From the NCBI GenBank assembly GCA_947500055.1, contig CANMQO010000002.1, positions 186,001 through 250,000 on the forward strand: a stretch of DNA of 64,000 nt. Direction: 5' to 3'. Below are positions 27,443 to 36,781 of this stretch, piece by piece. A model generated the notes under the pieces. The model made no database searches. It was not told the origin of the DNA and saw only the letters and a program-made list of their open reading frames with translations. Both the position numbers and the translations under genes were made by a program. The stretch's first letter is position 1; the number at the start of each line of letters is the position of its first letter. This DNA is from an uncultured Paracoccaceae bacterium. Lineage in GTDB: Bacteria > Pseudomonadota > Alphaproteobacteria > Rhodobacterales > Rhodobacteraceae.

Positions 27443-27829
27443 ATGTACAACTCACTGGAACTTTTCCAGACAGCAACGGCGATGGCGCGCCATGCAGGTT
27501 CGCGTCAGGCTCTTATTGCGGGTAATATCGCGAATGCGGATACGCCAGGTTTTCGGGCGCGACATATTCCACCGTTTGACAAGGTTTACCATGCGCCGAC
27601 CTCGCATCAGATAACAGCGACTCGTCCAGGCCACATTCAGCACACATCAGGTCTGGCAATTGCACAGTTGGCGACCGAAACCGCCACTGAGCCTTCCCCA
27701 AATGGCAACTCTGTTTCGCTCGAGGAAGAGTTGTTGAATTCCGTTGCAGTTGGTCGGGAGCACACGCGTGCGCTGACGATTTATCGACACGCAATGACAG
27801 TCTTACGCACAACTCTTGGAAGAACGTAA
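27443..27829 (+). CDS. flgB: Flagellar proximal rod protein FlgB
   Basis: FlgB is a subunit of the proximal rod that crosses the periplasm. Of the 128 residues, RQALIAGNIANADTPGFRAR is the rod-family N-terminal motif, and the C-terminal amphipathic helix ends ALTIYRHAMTVLRTTLGR. ATG 27443 is supported by GGGAGA just upstream; an earlier frame start at 27416 is not needed. It is the first gene of the flgBC-fliEQ-flgFGAH operon. Confidence 0.93.
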   Translation: MYNSLELFQTATAMARHAGSRQALIAGNIANADTPGFRARHIPPFDKVYHAPTSHQITATRPGHIQHTSGLAIAQLATETATEPSPNGNSVSLEEELLNSVAVGREHTRALTIYRHAMTVLRTTLGRT

Positions 27830-27838
27830 GGTAAACAA

Positions 27839-28231
27839 ATGGCTGATTTTAGTGAAGCAATGACCGTCGCAACCAGTGGGATGAAGGCTCAGGCCAGCCG
27901 CTTGCGCCATGTTTCAGAGAACATCGCAAACACGGACACACCCGGCTATCGACGAAAAGTTGTGCCATTCATGCAGGTTTTGGCAAACGGCCAAAAAACC
28001 GGAGGGGTAACAACTGGTCGCGTCCGTCTTGATCGGACTGAACCAACCAGGATTTACGATCCTGCCAATCCTCTTGCAGATGCAAGCGGACATTTTGACG
28101 GATCGAACGTTAATCTTCTGCTTGAAGTTGCCGACGCCAGAGAGGCGCAGCGTAGCTATGAAGCCAACCTCAAAATGTTTGATCAGGTGCGGCAAATGTC
28201 GTCCGCCCTGATGGATCTTCTTCGCAATTAA
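27839..28231 (+). CDS. flgC: Flagellar proximal rod protein FlgC
   Basis: FlgC is a proximal rod subunit of 130 residues. It has the rod motif RHVSENIANTDTPGYRRK near the N-terminus and the C-terminal NLLLEVADAREAQRSYEANLKMFDQV helix shared by FlgC proteins. It is separated from flgB by 9 bp. Confidence 0.95.
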   Translation: MADFSEAMTVATSGMKAQASRLRHVSENIANTDTPGYRRKVVPFMQVLANGQKTGGVTTGRVRLDRTEPTRIYDPANPLADASGHFDGSNVNLLLEVADAREAQRSYEANLKMFDQVRQMSSALMDLLRN

Positions 28232-28240
28232 GGGAACAAA

Positions 28241-28522
28241 ATGAATATCAACTCGCTCGTCGCTCAAAACTACGCAGCCGGTAAGACGATAACGGCACCC
28301 AGCGCAAATGAAGGCGGAAATGCTCTCTTGAGCGCCGCTGGTGATTTCATGTCGACCATGCGCGCAAGCGAAACAACGGCCATGCAAGCCATGACGGCGG
28401 GTGCGGATCCTCACTCCCTCGTGCAAGCTCTCGCACAGACTGAATTGGCTGTTCAAACAGCGGTCACTGTTCGCGATAAAGTTGTTGAAGCCTATCAGGA
28501 AATTCTGCGGATGCCGGTCTGA
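28241..28522 (+). CDS. fliE: Flagellar hook-basal body protein FliE
   Basis: FliE joins the MS ring to the proximal rod. The 93-residue helical protein has the C-terminal TVRDKVVEAYQEILRMPV segment that defines the family. ATG 28241 follows flgC by 9 bp; the last base of its stop codon is the first base of the fliQ ATG. Confidence 0.93.
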   Translation: MNINSLVAQNYAAGKTITAPSANEGGNALLSAAGDFMSTMRASETTAMQAMTAGADPHSLVQALAQTELAVQTAVTVRDKVVEAYQEILRMPV

Positions 28523-28788
28523 TGGATGAAGCGTTATTTTATGACACGTTGCGTCAAGGCTTGTGGACCGCGTTCATAATCTCGATCCCTATTTTGACCG
28601 TTGCATTGGCGACTGGCCTCACCGTCGGTCTGTTCCAGGCGCTGACATCCATTCAGGAAATGACCCTCACATTTGTGCCAAAGCTTGCAGCAATCGTTGG
28701 CATTTTCTGGGTCACCATGGGCTTCATGACTGAAACCCTTGTTAGCCTCTTCAAATCCACTCTGATTCCAATCATCGCCGGAGGCTGA
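28522..28788 (+). CDS. fliQ: Flagellar export gate protein FliQ
   Basis: FliQ is an 88-residue inner-membrane protein with two hydrophobic helices (about 15-40 and 50-75). The loop between them is QALTSIQEMTLTFVPKL, typical of FliQ. It is a component of the FliPQR export gate, separated here from fliP and fliR, which lie elsewhere in the cluster. Confidence 0.96.
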   Translation: MDEALFYDTLRQGLWTAFIISIPILTVALATGLTVGLFQALTSIQEMTLTFVPKLAAIVGIFWVTMGFMTETLVSLFKSTLIPIIAGG

Positions 28789-28789
28789 G

Positions 28790-29506
28790 ATGGATAACGC
28801 ATCATATGCTACGCTGACCCGACAATCCGGGTTGATGCAGGAAATGCGCGCGATTGCGAACAACATCGCGAACGCTTCAACAACCGGGTTCAAGGCAGAG
28901 GGAGTCATGTTCGCGGAACATGTAAAGGCTTTGGGCCCAGATGCACATTCCCTGTCGATGGCAACTGCGACAGTGCGCGACACCATCCAATCTCAGGGTG
29001 GACTGACACAAACCGGGGGAACCTTCGACCTCGCTGTCGAGGGCGATGGGTTCTTCCTGATTGAAACGCCGGGCGGTCAACGATTGACGCGGGCCGGGGC
29101 ATTTCAACCCAATGAAACTGGCGACCTCGTTACACCTGACGGGTATCCGGTTCTCGATGCTGGCGGCGCGCCAGTTTTTGTGCCGCAAGGTGCTGGCCGT
29201 ATTGGAATCGGCCCTGACGGAACGATCGGCGCCAATGGACAACCCATCGGACAAATCGGGCTGTTTCGACCAATCGACCCCGACCTGATGCGCCGCGAAG
29301 GCGGCGTGATGTTTGAAGCGCCTGGCGGATTCGAACCTGCACCTGATGGGCGCATGATGCAGGGATTTCTCGAAGAATCGAACGTAAACCCAATTTTGCA
29401 AATCAGCCGGATGATTGAAGTCCAACGCGCCTATGAGCTTGGTCAGGGCTTTCTGGACAAGGAAGACCAGCGAATTCGTGGCGTTATACAAGCAATCGGC
29501 AGATAA
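28790..29506 (+). CDS. flgF: Flagellar rod protein FlgF
   Basis: FlgF is a distal-side rod subunit of 238 residues. It contains the rod motif RAIANNIANASTTGFKAEG, the FDLAVEGDGFF segment common to FlgE/F/G proteins, and a C-terminal helix MIEVQRAYELGQGF. It precedes flgG by 12 bp. Confidence 0.93.
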   Translation: MDNASYATLTRQSGLMQEMRAIANNIANASTTGFKAEGVMFAEHVKALGPDAHSLSMATATVRDTIQSQGGLTQTGGTFDLAVEGDGFFLIETPGGQRLTRAGAFQPNETGDLVTPDGYPVLDAGGAPVFVPQGAGRIGIGPDGTIGANGQPIGQIGLFRPIDPDLMRREGGVMFEAPGGFEPAPDGRMMQGFLEESNVNPILQISRMIEVQRAYELGQGFLDKEDQRIRGVIQAIGR

Positions 29507-29518
29507 AGGAGCAATCTC

Positions 29519-30304
29519 ATGAGAGCACTTAAAATTGCTGCGGCCGGAATGACCGCGCAGCAGATGCGGGTTGAGGTCATATCAAACAACCTCGCGAATA
29601 TGAACACAACCGGCTATAATGCGCGCCGCGCAGAATTTGCTGACTTGCACTATCAGCAAATTGCCCGGCCTGGCACAATTAACGCTTCTGATGGAACGGT
29701 TTTGCCGACAGGTGTCCAGTTGGGACTGGGCGTAAGAGCCAACGCTGTATCCGTCCTGTTAAGCCAGGGATCATTGGCAGCAACCGGCGGTGACCTTGAC
29801 GTTGCGATTGAGGGTGATGGCTATCTTGAAGTGACGCTTCCGTCGGGAATTTCCGCCTATACGCGCGATGGCGGGCTGAAGTTGACGGGTGATGGCCTCA
29901 TCGTCACCTCTGATGGTTATCCAATTGTTCCGGATGTCACTATCCCCCGCGACACACGTTCAGTTTCAATCAACGCTGAGGGTGAGATCTATGGTTATTT
30001 CAATGATCAGGTTGAACCGCAGCTTTTGGGTCAATTTACACTCGCTGGGTTCACCAACCCCAAAGGGCTCGAGGCAATTGGTTCAAACCTGTTTCTTGAA
30101 ACGCCAGCATCCGGACCATCAGTGATAACCACGCCCGGCGACGAAGGGTTGGGCGTCTTGCGACAAGGATACCTTGAAGACAGCTCCGTTGATCCAGTTA
30201 AGGAAGTCACGGACCTGATCGAAGCCCAGCGCGGATATGAGCTCAATTCAAAAGTCATCACCGCAGCCGATCAGATGTTGAGCGCAATGGTACAGTTACG
30301 ATGA
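29519..30304 (+). CDS. flgG: Flagellar distal rod protein FlgG
   Basis: FlgG is the main subunit of the distal rod. Its 261 residues match the family length. It has VEVISNNLANMNTTGYNARR, LDVAIEGDGYLEV and the C-terminal VTDLIEAQRGYELNSKVITAADQML. Its stop overlaps the flgA start by 4 bp (ATGA), indicating coupled translation. Confidence 0.97.
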   Translation: MRALKIAAAGMTAQQMRVEVISNNLANMNTTGYNARRAEFADLHYQQIARPGTINASDGTVLPTGVQLGLGVRANAVSVLLSQGSLAATGGDLDVAIEGDGYLEVTLPSGISAYTRDGGLKLTGDGLIVTSDGYPIVPDVTIPRDTRSVSINAEGEIYGYFNDQVEPQLLGQFTLAGFTNPKGLEAIGSNLFLETPASGPSVITTPGDEGLGVLRQGYLEDSSVDPVKEVTDLIEAQRGYELNSKVITAADQMLSAMVQLR

Positions 30305-30714
30305 GATACATTGCGGTCCTTTGCATCCTCGCAGCACCAATTTCAGCAGACACCGTGGTGGCTGCCCGGACCCTGCCCGCCCAAACATTGATTGTGGCGG
30401 AGGATTTGATCCTGCGAGATCAAAACGTCCCTGGCAGCGTAGAAGTTCCCGCCGACATCATTGGTATGGAAGCAAAGGTCGCCATTTATGCTGGGCGCCC
30501 CATCCGCCCCGGCGATGTCGGTTTTCCGGCAGTTGTGGAACGCAATGAGATTATCACGCTTCATTATGAAAGCAGCGGCCTCGTAATCTCGACCGAAGGG
30601 CGGGCACTTGGGCGTGCCGGACCCGGCGAAATAATACGGGTGATGAATATCAGTTCCCGTAGCACCGTTACCGCTCTGATTGGCGCAGACGGCGCCGGCT
30701 ATGTCTCTCGTTGA
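30301..30714 (+). CDS. flgA: Flagellar P-ring assembly chaperone FlgA
   Basis: FlgA is a periplasmic chaperone for P-ring protein FlgI. The 137-residue protein has a short Sec signal ending near APISA (residues 12-16), followed by a SAF-like domain (PAQTLIVAEDLILRDQ, GRPIRPGDV). It carries the C-terminal ChapFlgA elements GRAGPGEIIRVMNISSR. It is shorter than enteric FlgA (about 219), lacking the N-terminal extension. Confidence 0.9.
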   Translation: MRYIAVLCILAAPISADTVVAARTLPAQTLIVAEDLILRDQNVPGSVEVPADIIGMEAKVAIYAGRPIRPGDVGFPAVVERNEIITLHYESSGLVISTEGRALGRAGPGEIIRVMNISSRSTVTALIGADGAGYVSR

Positions 30715-30723
30715 GGATTGGAC

Positions 30724-31446
30724 ATGCACAAGACCTTTTTCTTCATCGCACTGCTGGCAGGATGCGGCACCAGCCCAATCGGCAAGCCACCTCCATTCAC
30801 CGAGCCAGACAGGGCGGTTGAACGTAATGCAATGTTGAACCCGGGCGCGCAGCGGGCAATCGAAACAACGGCGTTGGAACCATCGTCTCGCGCGTCGCTA
30901 TGGACCGGCGCTCGAGGGTCCCTGCTTGGTGATCGTCGCGCCATGTTACGAGGGGATATCATGACCGTTGTCATTGAAATTGACGACCGGGCAGAGATTT
31001 CGAATTCCAGTGATCGATCAAGGTCTGCGTCACAGCAGGCGGGGATTCCTCAGCTTCTTGGGATACCGCAACGGTTGGATCCGATCCTACCTGATGGTGC
31101 AACGTCTTCATCACTGGTCGATCTGAACTCGCAAAGCTCATCATCTGGTGATGGCACCGTACGGCGTAATGAAAAGCTTGAGTTGCGTGTTGCCGTTACA
31201 ATAACAGACGTTCTGCCCAATGGCGTTCTGGCTATCTTTGGTCGCCAGGAAGTACGCGTCAACTTCGAACTGCGTGAATTATTGGTCACTGGCTATGTTC
31301 GACCAGAGGACATCACTAGGCAAAACGAAATCACGTACGACAAGATCGCTTCGGCTCGGATTTCCTATGGTGGCCGCGGCCAGATTACTGACATGCAACA
31401 ACCGCGCTACGGGCATCAAGCCCTGGAACGAGCACTGCCGTTCTAG
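30724..31446 (+). CDS. flgH: Flagellar L-ring lipoprotein FlgH
   Basis: FlgH forms the outer-membrane L ring. The 240-residue protein starts with a lipoprotein signal and lipobox LLAGC (Cys14). Family motifs include DRRAMLRGDIMTVVIEIDD, NGVLAIFGRQEVRVNFE and GYVRPEDITRQNEI. ATG 30724 is preferred over TTG 30718, with GAGGAT positioned 6 nt upstream. Confidence 0.96.
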   Translation: MHKTFFFIALLAGCGTSPIGKPPPFTEPDRAVERNAMLNPGAQRAIETTALEPSSRASLWTGARGSLLGDRRAMLRGDIMTVVIEIDDRAEISNSSDRSRSASQQAGIPQLLGIPQRLDPILPDGATSSSLVDLNSQSSSSGDGTVRRNEKLELRVAVTITDVLPNGVLAIFGRQEVRVNFELRELLVTGYVRPEDITRQNEITYDKIASARISYGGRGQITDMQQPRYGHQALERALPF

Positions 31447-31467
31447 GCGAGGCCAGAGGATCTGATT

Positions 31468-31971
31468 ATGATGAAGCTGCTTTTGCCCCTCTTGCTGACC
31501 TTGATCGGTATCGGGGGCGGTGTCGGCGCAGGCCTTTTTCTGATGCCAGAACCGGAAGAGAAACCCTTGGCCGATGGACTCCCATGCGGTGATCTTGCGG
31601 AATCTGATGCGGAACACAGCCCAACGCCGGCAGTTGTGAAACCTGAAGAGAGGGAATATGCGAAGCTCAACAATCAGTTTGTTATTCCAGTTGTTGAAAA
31701 TGGTGCGGTTGCAGCACTGGTTGTGATGTCACTCAACCTCGAAGTCGTGCCGGGCAGCCGCGCGAATATTTTTGCTGTCGAGCCAAAGCTGCGCGACGGT
31801 TTTCTTCAAGTGATGTTCGATCACGCAAATATCGGTGGGTTCAACGGCAACTTCACAAGTGGGACAAACATGAGAGCCTTGCGCAGCGAATTGCTGCGGA
31901 GCGCCCAAGAGGTTGCTGGCGAAACAGTAACCGATGTTCTGATCATCGATATCATACGTCAGGATTCATAG
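31468..31971 (+). CDS. FliL-like membrane protein, first paralogue
   Basis: This 167-residue single-pass protein has a membrane helix at about 3-25, an acidic/proline linker and a periplasmic domain. The domain contains FVIPVVENGAVAALVVMSLNLEVVPG and a C-terminal VTDVLIIDIIRQDS, as in FliL-family stator-associated proteins. It is the last gene of the flgB operon. A second, more canonical FliL is at 40888-41379. The 3' end overlaps the convergent fliJ-like gene by 13 bp. Confidence 0.7.
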   Translation: MMKLLLPLLLTLIGIGGGVGAGLFLMPEPEEKPLADGLPCGDLAESDAEHSPTPAVVKPEEREYAKLNNQFVIPVVENGAVAALVVMSLNLEVVPGSRANIFAVEPKLRDGFLQVMFDHANIGGFNGNFTSGTNMRALRSELLRSAQEVAGETVTDVLIIDIIRQDS

Positions 31972-32354
31972 TTTTCTTTGTTCCTCAATCGCCGACGTTG
32001 CAGCCTTTCATGATGTTCTTGCAAACCGTTCACTGCCTGATCCTGTCCAAACGCGGCCTTTAGTTTCTGCTTGCGAGCTTCCTTCTGGACAAGCAATTGG
32101 GCAAGTTCGGCATTAATCGTCGCTCGGCGCTGGTCGACCCATTGTCGCCACCTGATGTCAGCACCTGCAGCAAGGGCTGCATCATCTGGTGCACGATGGG
32201 CAAGCGCTTGTGATTGTTTACTTTGTGTCAACTGGGCATAGTTTTCGCGCAATCCTTCCTCGCGGCGCAACAAGGCCATCATCTCGGCTTGGGCGGCCCG
32301 GTACCGAAGACCGGATAGCTCTCTCAATTTGGCCAACTTCTTTCGATCAATCAC
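31959..32354 (-). CDS. FliJ-like coiled-coil protein
   Basis: This 131-residue, highly charged, almost entirely helical protein (KLAKLRELSGLRYRAAQAEM, EARKQKLKAAFGQDQAVNGL) has the size and heptad character of FliJ, the export-apparatus stalk/escort protein. No FliJ is otherwise visible. Primary-sequence evidence is weak and the call rests on its position after flhB. The start overlaps flhB by 4 bp. Confidence 0.55.
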   Translation of the reverse strand: MIDRKKLAKLRELSGLRYRAAQAEMMALLRREEGLRENYAQLTQSKQSQALAHRAPDDAALAAGADIRWRQWVDQRRATINAELAQLLVQKEARKQKLKAAFGQDQAVNGLQEHHERLQRRRLRNKENYES

Positions 32355-33433
32355 CGCCGACCCGCCTTCCGGCCTATGCTTTCGGCAAATCGAATAGCCG
32401 CCGCCACAGCCCTGTAGTGCTCTGGCGCAATTTCCGCGCCAATTTCGACACTGGCGTGCAGCGCGCGGGCGGTCGGCGGATCAGAATGAATTGGAATGGC
32501 ATGCTCATGCGCTAATTCACGGATTTTGCGCGCTACCTCGTCCACACCTTTGGCCACGCAAACAGGCGCGCTTCCCGCCAATTTGTCCCACTTCAATGCA
32601 ACTGCATAATGCGTCGGGTTGACAATGATCACATCTGCCCGCGGCACATCAGCTAACATCTTGTTCATGGCAATTTCCTGGGCCCGCTGTCGACGCTGCT
32701 GTTTCATCATCGGATCACCCTCAGACTGCTTCAGCTCGTCCATCATCTCTTTACGGCTCATCCGGTTCTTGCGGGTATGCTCAGCACCTTGCCAAAGATA
32801 ATCGATGCCACCCAAAACCGCCGCAACGACGAGGACAATCGTCATCAGTGCCACAAGCATCCGACCCAGTTCAGCAACAATCAGCGCTGGCGGCAAAGTC
32901 ATGCTGCCAATAACCCGATCAATTTGGGCCACAAGAAAGAAGCCCATGACCACGCCATAGAGGATCAGCTTTGTCATACTCTTGAAAAACTCAAACAGCC
33001 CCTGACGGCCAAATTTGTTCTTAAAACCTGAAATCGGGGATATACGGTTCAGCTTCGGGGAAATTTTGCTGGGGGCGACAACAAACGCGCGCTGCGCAAT
33101 AAGGGACAGTATTGCCATGCCGGCTGGTACAGCAAACCATGGCAACGTACCGCGGAACGTCGCAGTAAGAACCTCTCCAAACAGCGGGTGCTGTGATCCA
33201 GCGAAGAGCACCATTCCCAAGTCGTCGGCCTGACTCAGCAGCAATACCATTGATGTCGCCAAGCCGATCAAGGCAGCCGGACCAATCGTAATCATCACAA
33301 GAAGAAATCCACCATATGCTGCTGCAGTGGTAAGGTCGGTCGATTTTACGATTTCTCCCTTGCTACGTGCATCATCCAGCTTCTTCTGACTCGGTTCAAA
33401 CTGTTTTTCGGTATCCTCAGGCTCGTCACTCAT
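32351..33433 (-). CDS. flhB: Flagellar export switch protein FlhB
   Basis: FlhB controls the order of flagellar export and cleaves itself. It has 360 residues: four hydrophobic regions in the first 215 and a cytoplasmic domain with the autocleavage motif NPTH at 272-275. The N-terminal EKQFEPSQKKLDDARSKGEI is typical. ATG 33433 overlaps the fliR stop by one base (TGATG); an in-frame GTG lies one codon earlier. Confidence 0.97.
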   Translation of the reverse strand: MSDEPEDTEKQFEPSQKKLDDARSKGEIVKSTDLTTAAAYGGFLLVMITIGPAALIGLATSMVLLLSQADDLGMVLFAGSQHPLFGEVLTATFRGTLPWFAVPAGMAILSLIAQRAFVVAPSKISPKLNRISPISGFKNKFGRQGLFEFFKSMTKLILYGVVMGFFLVAQIDRVIGSMTLPPALIVAELGRMLVALMTIVLVVAAVLGGIDYLWQGAEHTRKNRMSRKEMMDELKQSEGDPMMKQQRRQRAQEIAMNKMLADVPRADVIIVNPTHYAVALKWDKLAGSAPVCVAKGVDEVARKIRELAHEHAIPIHSDPPTARALHASVEIGAEIAPEHYRAVAAAIRFAESIGRKAGRR

Positions 33434-34212
33434 CACCAGCCCTCAAAAGGGGCGATCATGAAGTTACTGAAAGCCGTCATCCAGATACCAAGCATGATAG
33501 GTGCCGTGAGCAAGAGCAGTAACAACCCCCCCGCCGTAATTGCCGGGGCACCGACGAATGAAACCATCAACTGTGGCATCGCCCGGTTAATGACGCCAAG
33601 GATCACATTGTAGATCAGTGATGCGATCAGAAAAGGCGCGGCAAGAGTAAACCCCATAACGAATGTCCGTGCGACCTGAGCAGTCCCGACATCAATAACG
33701 GCCTCACCTGACAGCCCGACACCATATGGCACCATTGTGTAGCTATGAATCATGTAAGTTGCCGCCTGTACATGCAGCCCTGACAACGCCGCGAGTGCAG
33801 TCCCCGCGACGACAAGCACATGCCCGATTGCCGGTTGCGGATCGACCCCAGCCGAGCCACCAAAAATCTGCGATAACGATGTTGATTGTGCCGCGATCGA
33901 GCCCGCGATTTGCAAAGCCAAGATGTAAAATCGCAGCATGATGCCAAAAAACAGCCCCGCCAAAACCTCCTGCCCCAGATGCATCGCCATAAGAAACATG
34001 CTAGTTGGTGGCTCACCAATCACTGGCGCTATCGCTGGTGCGACAACAAGCGTGAACATTATTGAAAGGACCAACCGAATCCGCATTGGAACCGGTTGAT
34101 CGCCGAATGCGGGCATCAGCGACATCATGGCCCCCAATCGCATGAAGACAACCAAACCCGTCCACAACATAGCTTGCGACAGCGGCAACAATGGCAGGAG
34201 CTCCGGAATCAT
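33433..34212 (-). CDS. fliR: Flagellar export gate protein FliR
   Basis: FliR is a 259-residue inner-membrane subunit of the FliPQR gate. It has about five to six hydrophobic helices and signature segments such as MPAFGDQPVPMRIRLVLSI and LALQIAGSIAAQSTSLSQIF. It overlaps flhA by 4 bp upstream and flhB downstream, so flhA-fliR-flhB form one translational unit. Confidence 0.96.
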   Translation of the reverse strand: MIPELLPLLPLSQAMLWTGLVVFMRLGAMMSLMPAFGDQPVPMRIRLVLSIMFTLVVAPAIAPVIGEPPTSMFLMAMHLGQEVLAGLFFGIMLRFYILALQIAGSIAAQSTSLSQIFGGSAGVDPQPAIGHVLVVAGTALAALSGLHVQAATYMIHSYTMVPYGVGLSGEAVIDVGTAQVARTFVMGFTLAAPFLIASLIYNVILGVINRAMPQLMVSFVGAPAITAGGLLLLLLTAPIMLGIWMTAFSNFMIAPFEGW

Positions 34213-36299
34213 GCGGTGACCAGCCCAACAAGTGCTGGTCGGGCATCAATGCCGATCTCTTCGAATGACAGAACCGGATTCATGATCCCTTTGGCTGCCA
34301 TCACCGTCCGCAAAAACCGCCGACGCCGCATGGACGTCACAACGGCCGCATATGTGCCTGCCTCAGCGGCCTGGCCCAGCTTTTCCGCGATGCCGTCAGC
34401 AAGCTGGTTAAAGTTGTCGGGCGGCAGCGCCACGTCGCCCCCGCCGCGTTCGGTTCGAATTTCATAGGTCGTGAAAGTGTCTTCCCATTCTGGCGACAAT
34501 TGAACCAACGGAATTGTGCCATCCGGCCGCCGCATTTCTGCGACTAGCTGGAATCCAAGTCGCTGCCTCACGTGTTCCGTGATATTATCGGCCGTTTGGA
34601 ACAGCTGCCGTCCCTCGGCGGTCGCCTCAAGGATCAAAGGCAGGTTACGAATGGAAACGCGCTCTTCCAACAACAAACGCAATACGGACAAGAGCACATC
34701 AATTGGGACCTTGTCCGGTATCAACTCATCCAGCATCTTCCTATTCGCATCTGCTCGTGCGGGATCACTCAAATTCACCATTTCGTCGAGCAGCCGGCGA
34801 AGTGCCTTCAGCGTCAGCAACCTGGGAAAGTTGCGTTTCACAATTTCGAGCAAATGAGTCGCAAGCACCTCCGTTGGTTGAACGGTCGTCAGCCCAGCCA
34901 GCGCGGCCTCTTCTTGGCTTGTCGGATCAATCCATCGCGCCGGTGCTCCATATACCGGCTCCTTCACAAGCTCACCTGGCAACTCCAACATTTCACCTTC
35001 ATTCAAGAGCGCAAGGATTTGGTCAGATTTCAATATGTCGCGAACTTGTTCGACACCTTGGACATGCACGGCATAGCACCCAGGCGGGAGTGCCGCGTTA
35101 TCTGTCAACCGAATTTCGGGGAGCACGACACCAAATGCGGTTGCCACATGACTTCGCATATTGGCGATCCGCGCATCCAACCCTGTTCCGGGGTCTAATA
35201 CCATCTCCACCAGATCTGGTGCGAATTCCACATGAATGTCGTCTAAATCGAGAACGTCTCCAAGCGAGGTTGGTGTCGGTTTCTCTTCGATCTTGCCAGA
35301 CGTCTCTACAGATTCCTGCATCGCTTTCTGTGCTGCAGATGACATCATGTAGGCACAAAAGCCCAAAGTGAGCGCACCAACCGTAAAGGGTAAGAACGGC
35401 AATCCAGGCACAAGGGCGAACAGCCCCATAAGTAAGGCTACAGTTGCCAATGCGGCGGGGTGGCGCCCAAGCTGCGCCACCAATGCCAAATCCGTGGACC
35501 CCGTCGCGCCTCCCCGCGCGAGTAACAGTGCTGACGCAATCGAGATGATCACTGCCGGTATCTGAGATACCAATCCATCTCCCACGGTCAGAATAGCGTA
35601 AGTTTCAAAAGCCTGACCGATCTGCATGCCATGAACTGAGACACCAATGATCAGTCCCATCACGAGGTTCAACGCAGTGATCAGTAACCCTGCAATGGCA
35701 TCGCCCTTTACGAATTTTGATGCGCCATCAAGTGATCCAAAAAATGTTGTCTCTGCTTGTTCTCTCTCGCGCCGCAGCTTGGCCTCTTGATGGTCAATTG
35801 CTCCGGCCGACATATCACTATCGATTGCCAGCTGCTTACCTGGCATCGCATCAAGCGCAAATCGGGCGCCGACCTCGGCCATACGTGTTGCACCCTTATT
35901 GATGACCACAAAATTCACGATCAGGAGCACACAGAAAACAACCAACCCCAGAAGGATATTGCCGCCCATAACAAACATGGCGAAGCCTGCGATCACATCT
36001 CCGGCTGCGTCGGTCCCGGTATGGCCTTCACCGATAATCAGTTTTGTCGAAGAAACGTTCAGCGACAATCGAAGAACCAGTGAAGCCAGCAACACGGTCG
36101 GAAAGGCGGAGAAATCAAGTGGCCTGTCGATGAACAACGTCACAGTGAAAATGAGGATCGCCAAAGCAAAAGATGCCGCAAGACCGATATCCAGTATCCA
36201 CGCGGGCATTGGCAAGATCATCATCACGATGACGGCCATCAGGGCGAGAGCCAGGATGATCGTTGGTTGAAACAGGTCGCGTAGCGCAAGCCCCGTCAT
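34209..36299 (-). CDS. flhA: Flagellar export gate protein FlhA
   Basis: FlhA forms the nonameric export gate and uses the proton-motive force. The 696 residues match the family. The first 330 carry about eight membrane helices and the FHIPEP signature region around RFALDAMPGKQLAIDSDMSAG. The C-terminal half is the cytoplasmic docking ring. Its ATG overlaps the stop of the upstream unassigned gene (ATGA). Confidence 0.98.
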   Translation of the reverse strand: MTGLALRDLFQPTIILALALMAVIVMMILPMPAWILDIGLAASFALAILIFTVTLFIDRPLDFSAFPTVLLASLVLRLSLNVSSTKLIIGEGHTGTDAAGDVIAGFAMFVMGGNILLGLVVFCVLLIVNFVVINKGATRMAEVGARFALDAMPGKQLAIDSDMSAGAIDHQEAKLRREREQAETTFFGSLDGASKFVKGDAIAGLLITALNLVMGLIIGVSVHGMQIGQAFETYAILTVGDGLVSQIPAVIISIASALLLARGGATGSTDLALVAQLGRHPAALATVALLMGLFALVPGLPFLPFTVGALTLGFCAYMMSSAAQKAMQESVETSGKIEEKPTPTSLGDVLDLDDIHVEFAPDLVEMVLDPGTGLDARIANMRSHVATAFGVVLPEIRLTDNAALPPGCYAVHVQGVEQVRDILKSDQILALLNEGEMLELPGELVKEPVYGAPARWIDPTSQEEAALAGLTTVQPTEVLATHLLEIVKRNFPRLLTLKALRRLLDEMVNLSDPARADANRKMLDELIPDKVPIDVLLSVLRLLLEERVSIRNLPLILEATAEGRQLFQTADNITEHVRQRLGFQLVAEMRRPDGTIPLVQLSPEWEDTFTTYEIRTERGGGDVALPPDNFNQLADGIAEKLGQAAEAGTYAAVVTSMRRRRFLRTVMAAKGIMNPVLSFEEIGIDARPALVGLVTA

Positions 36300-36736
36300 T
36301 GAGCAACACTCTCGCCATCACAAAGCGGCACAAATGAATCTACCACCCTCCTGTTGATCCCGGCATGTAACAAGACGAGACGTGCCCGCCCTTCAGTGAT
36401 GCGGTGCTGTGCATATGCCTGAGCGGCCGAGTCCGTGTTTCGCATGTGCTGCCGCCCAACTAAGACCACGGCGCAATACAACTGTGCGGCGTCGTCGGCA
36501 TCAACTCGACCATTCTCCGTTTGCGCAAAGCCCCGAAAAATCGCATCGGGGCCACCTTGCTTTTCCCGATGCGCACCTGACGAAACAAAGATATTGCCCC
36601 CGTTGCGCGTCCAAACAGCGTCAACACCTATCCAAACTGCCAAACCCCGAGTCGCACGACGTCGTCTCTGGCTCACTCGGCCGATCGGCTTTCTGCCCCA
36701 CATGCACAAACGCGCCTTCTGCTGCTCTTTGACCAT
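36296..36736 (-). CDS. Unassigned flagellar-cluster protein coupled to flhA
   Basis: This protein of about 146 residues is not recognised. It is basic at the N-terminus (GRVSQRRRRATRGLAVWIG), with a central NENGRVDADDAAQLYCAVVLVGRQ-like region and an ordered C-terminus (RARLVLLHAGINRRVVDSF). There is no signal peptide or membrane helix. The 4-bp ATGA overlap with flhA argues that it is a real, co-translated gene. The start could be ATG 36736, GTG 36739 or ATG 36703. It is probably cytoplasmic. Confidence 0.6.
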   Translation of the reverse strand: MVKEQQKARLCMWGRKPIGRVSQRRRRATRGLAVWIGVDAVWTRNGGNIFVSSGAHREKQGGPDAIFRGFAQTENGRVDADDAAQLYCAVVLVGRQHMRNTDSAAQAYAQHRITEGRARLVLLHAGINRRVVDSFVPLCDGESVAQ

Positions 36737-36781
36737 CACGCTATTGAAGATTGGTTGACAAATCGTAACCAGCCGAGTGCG

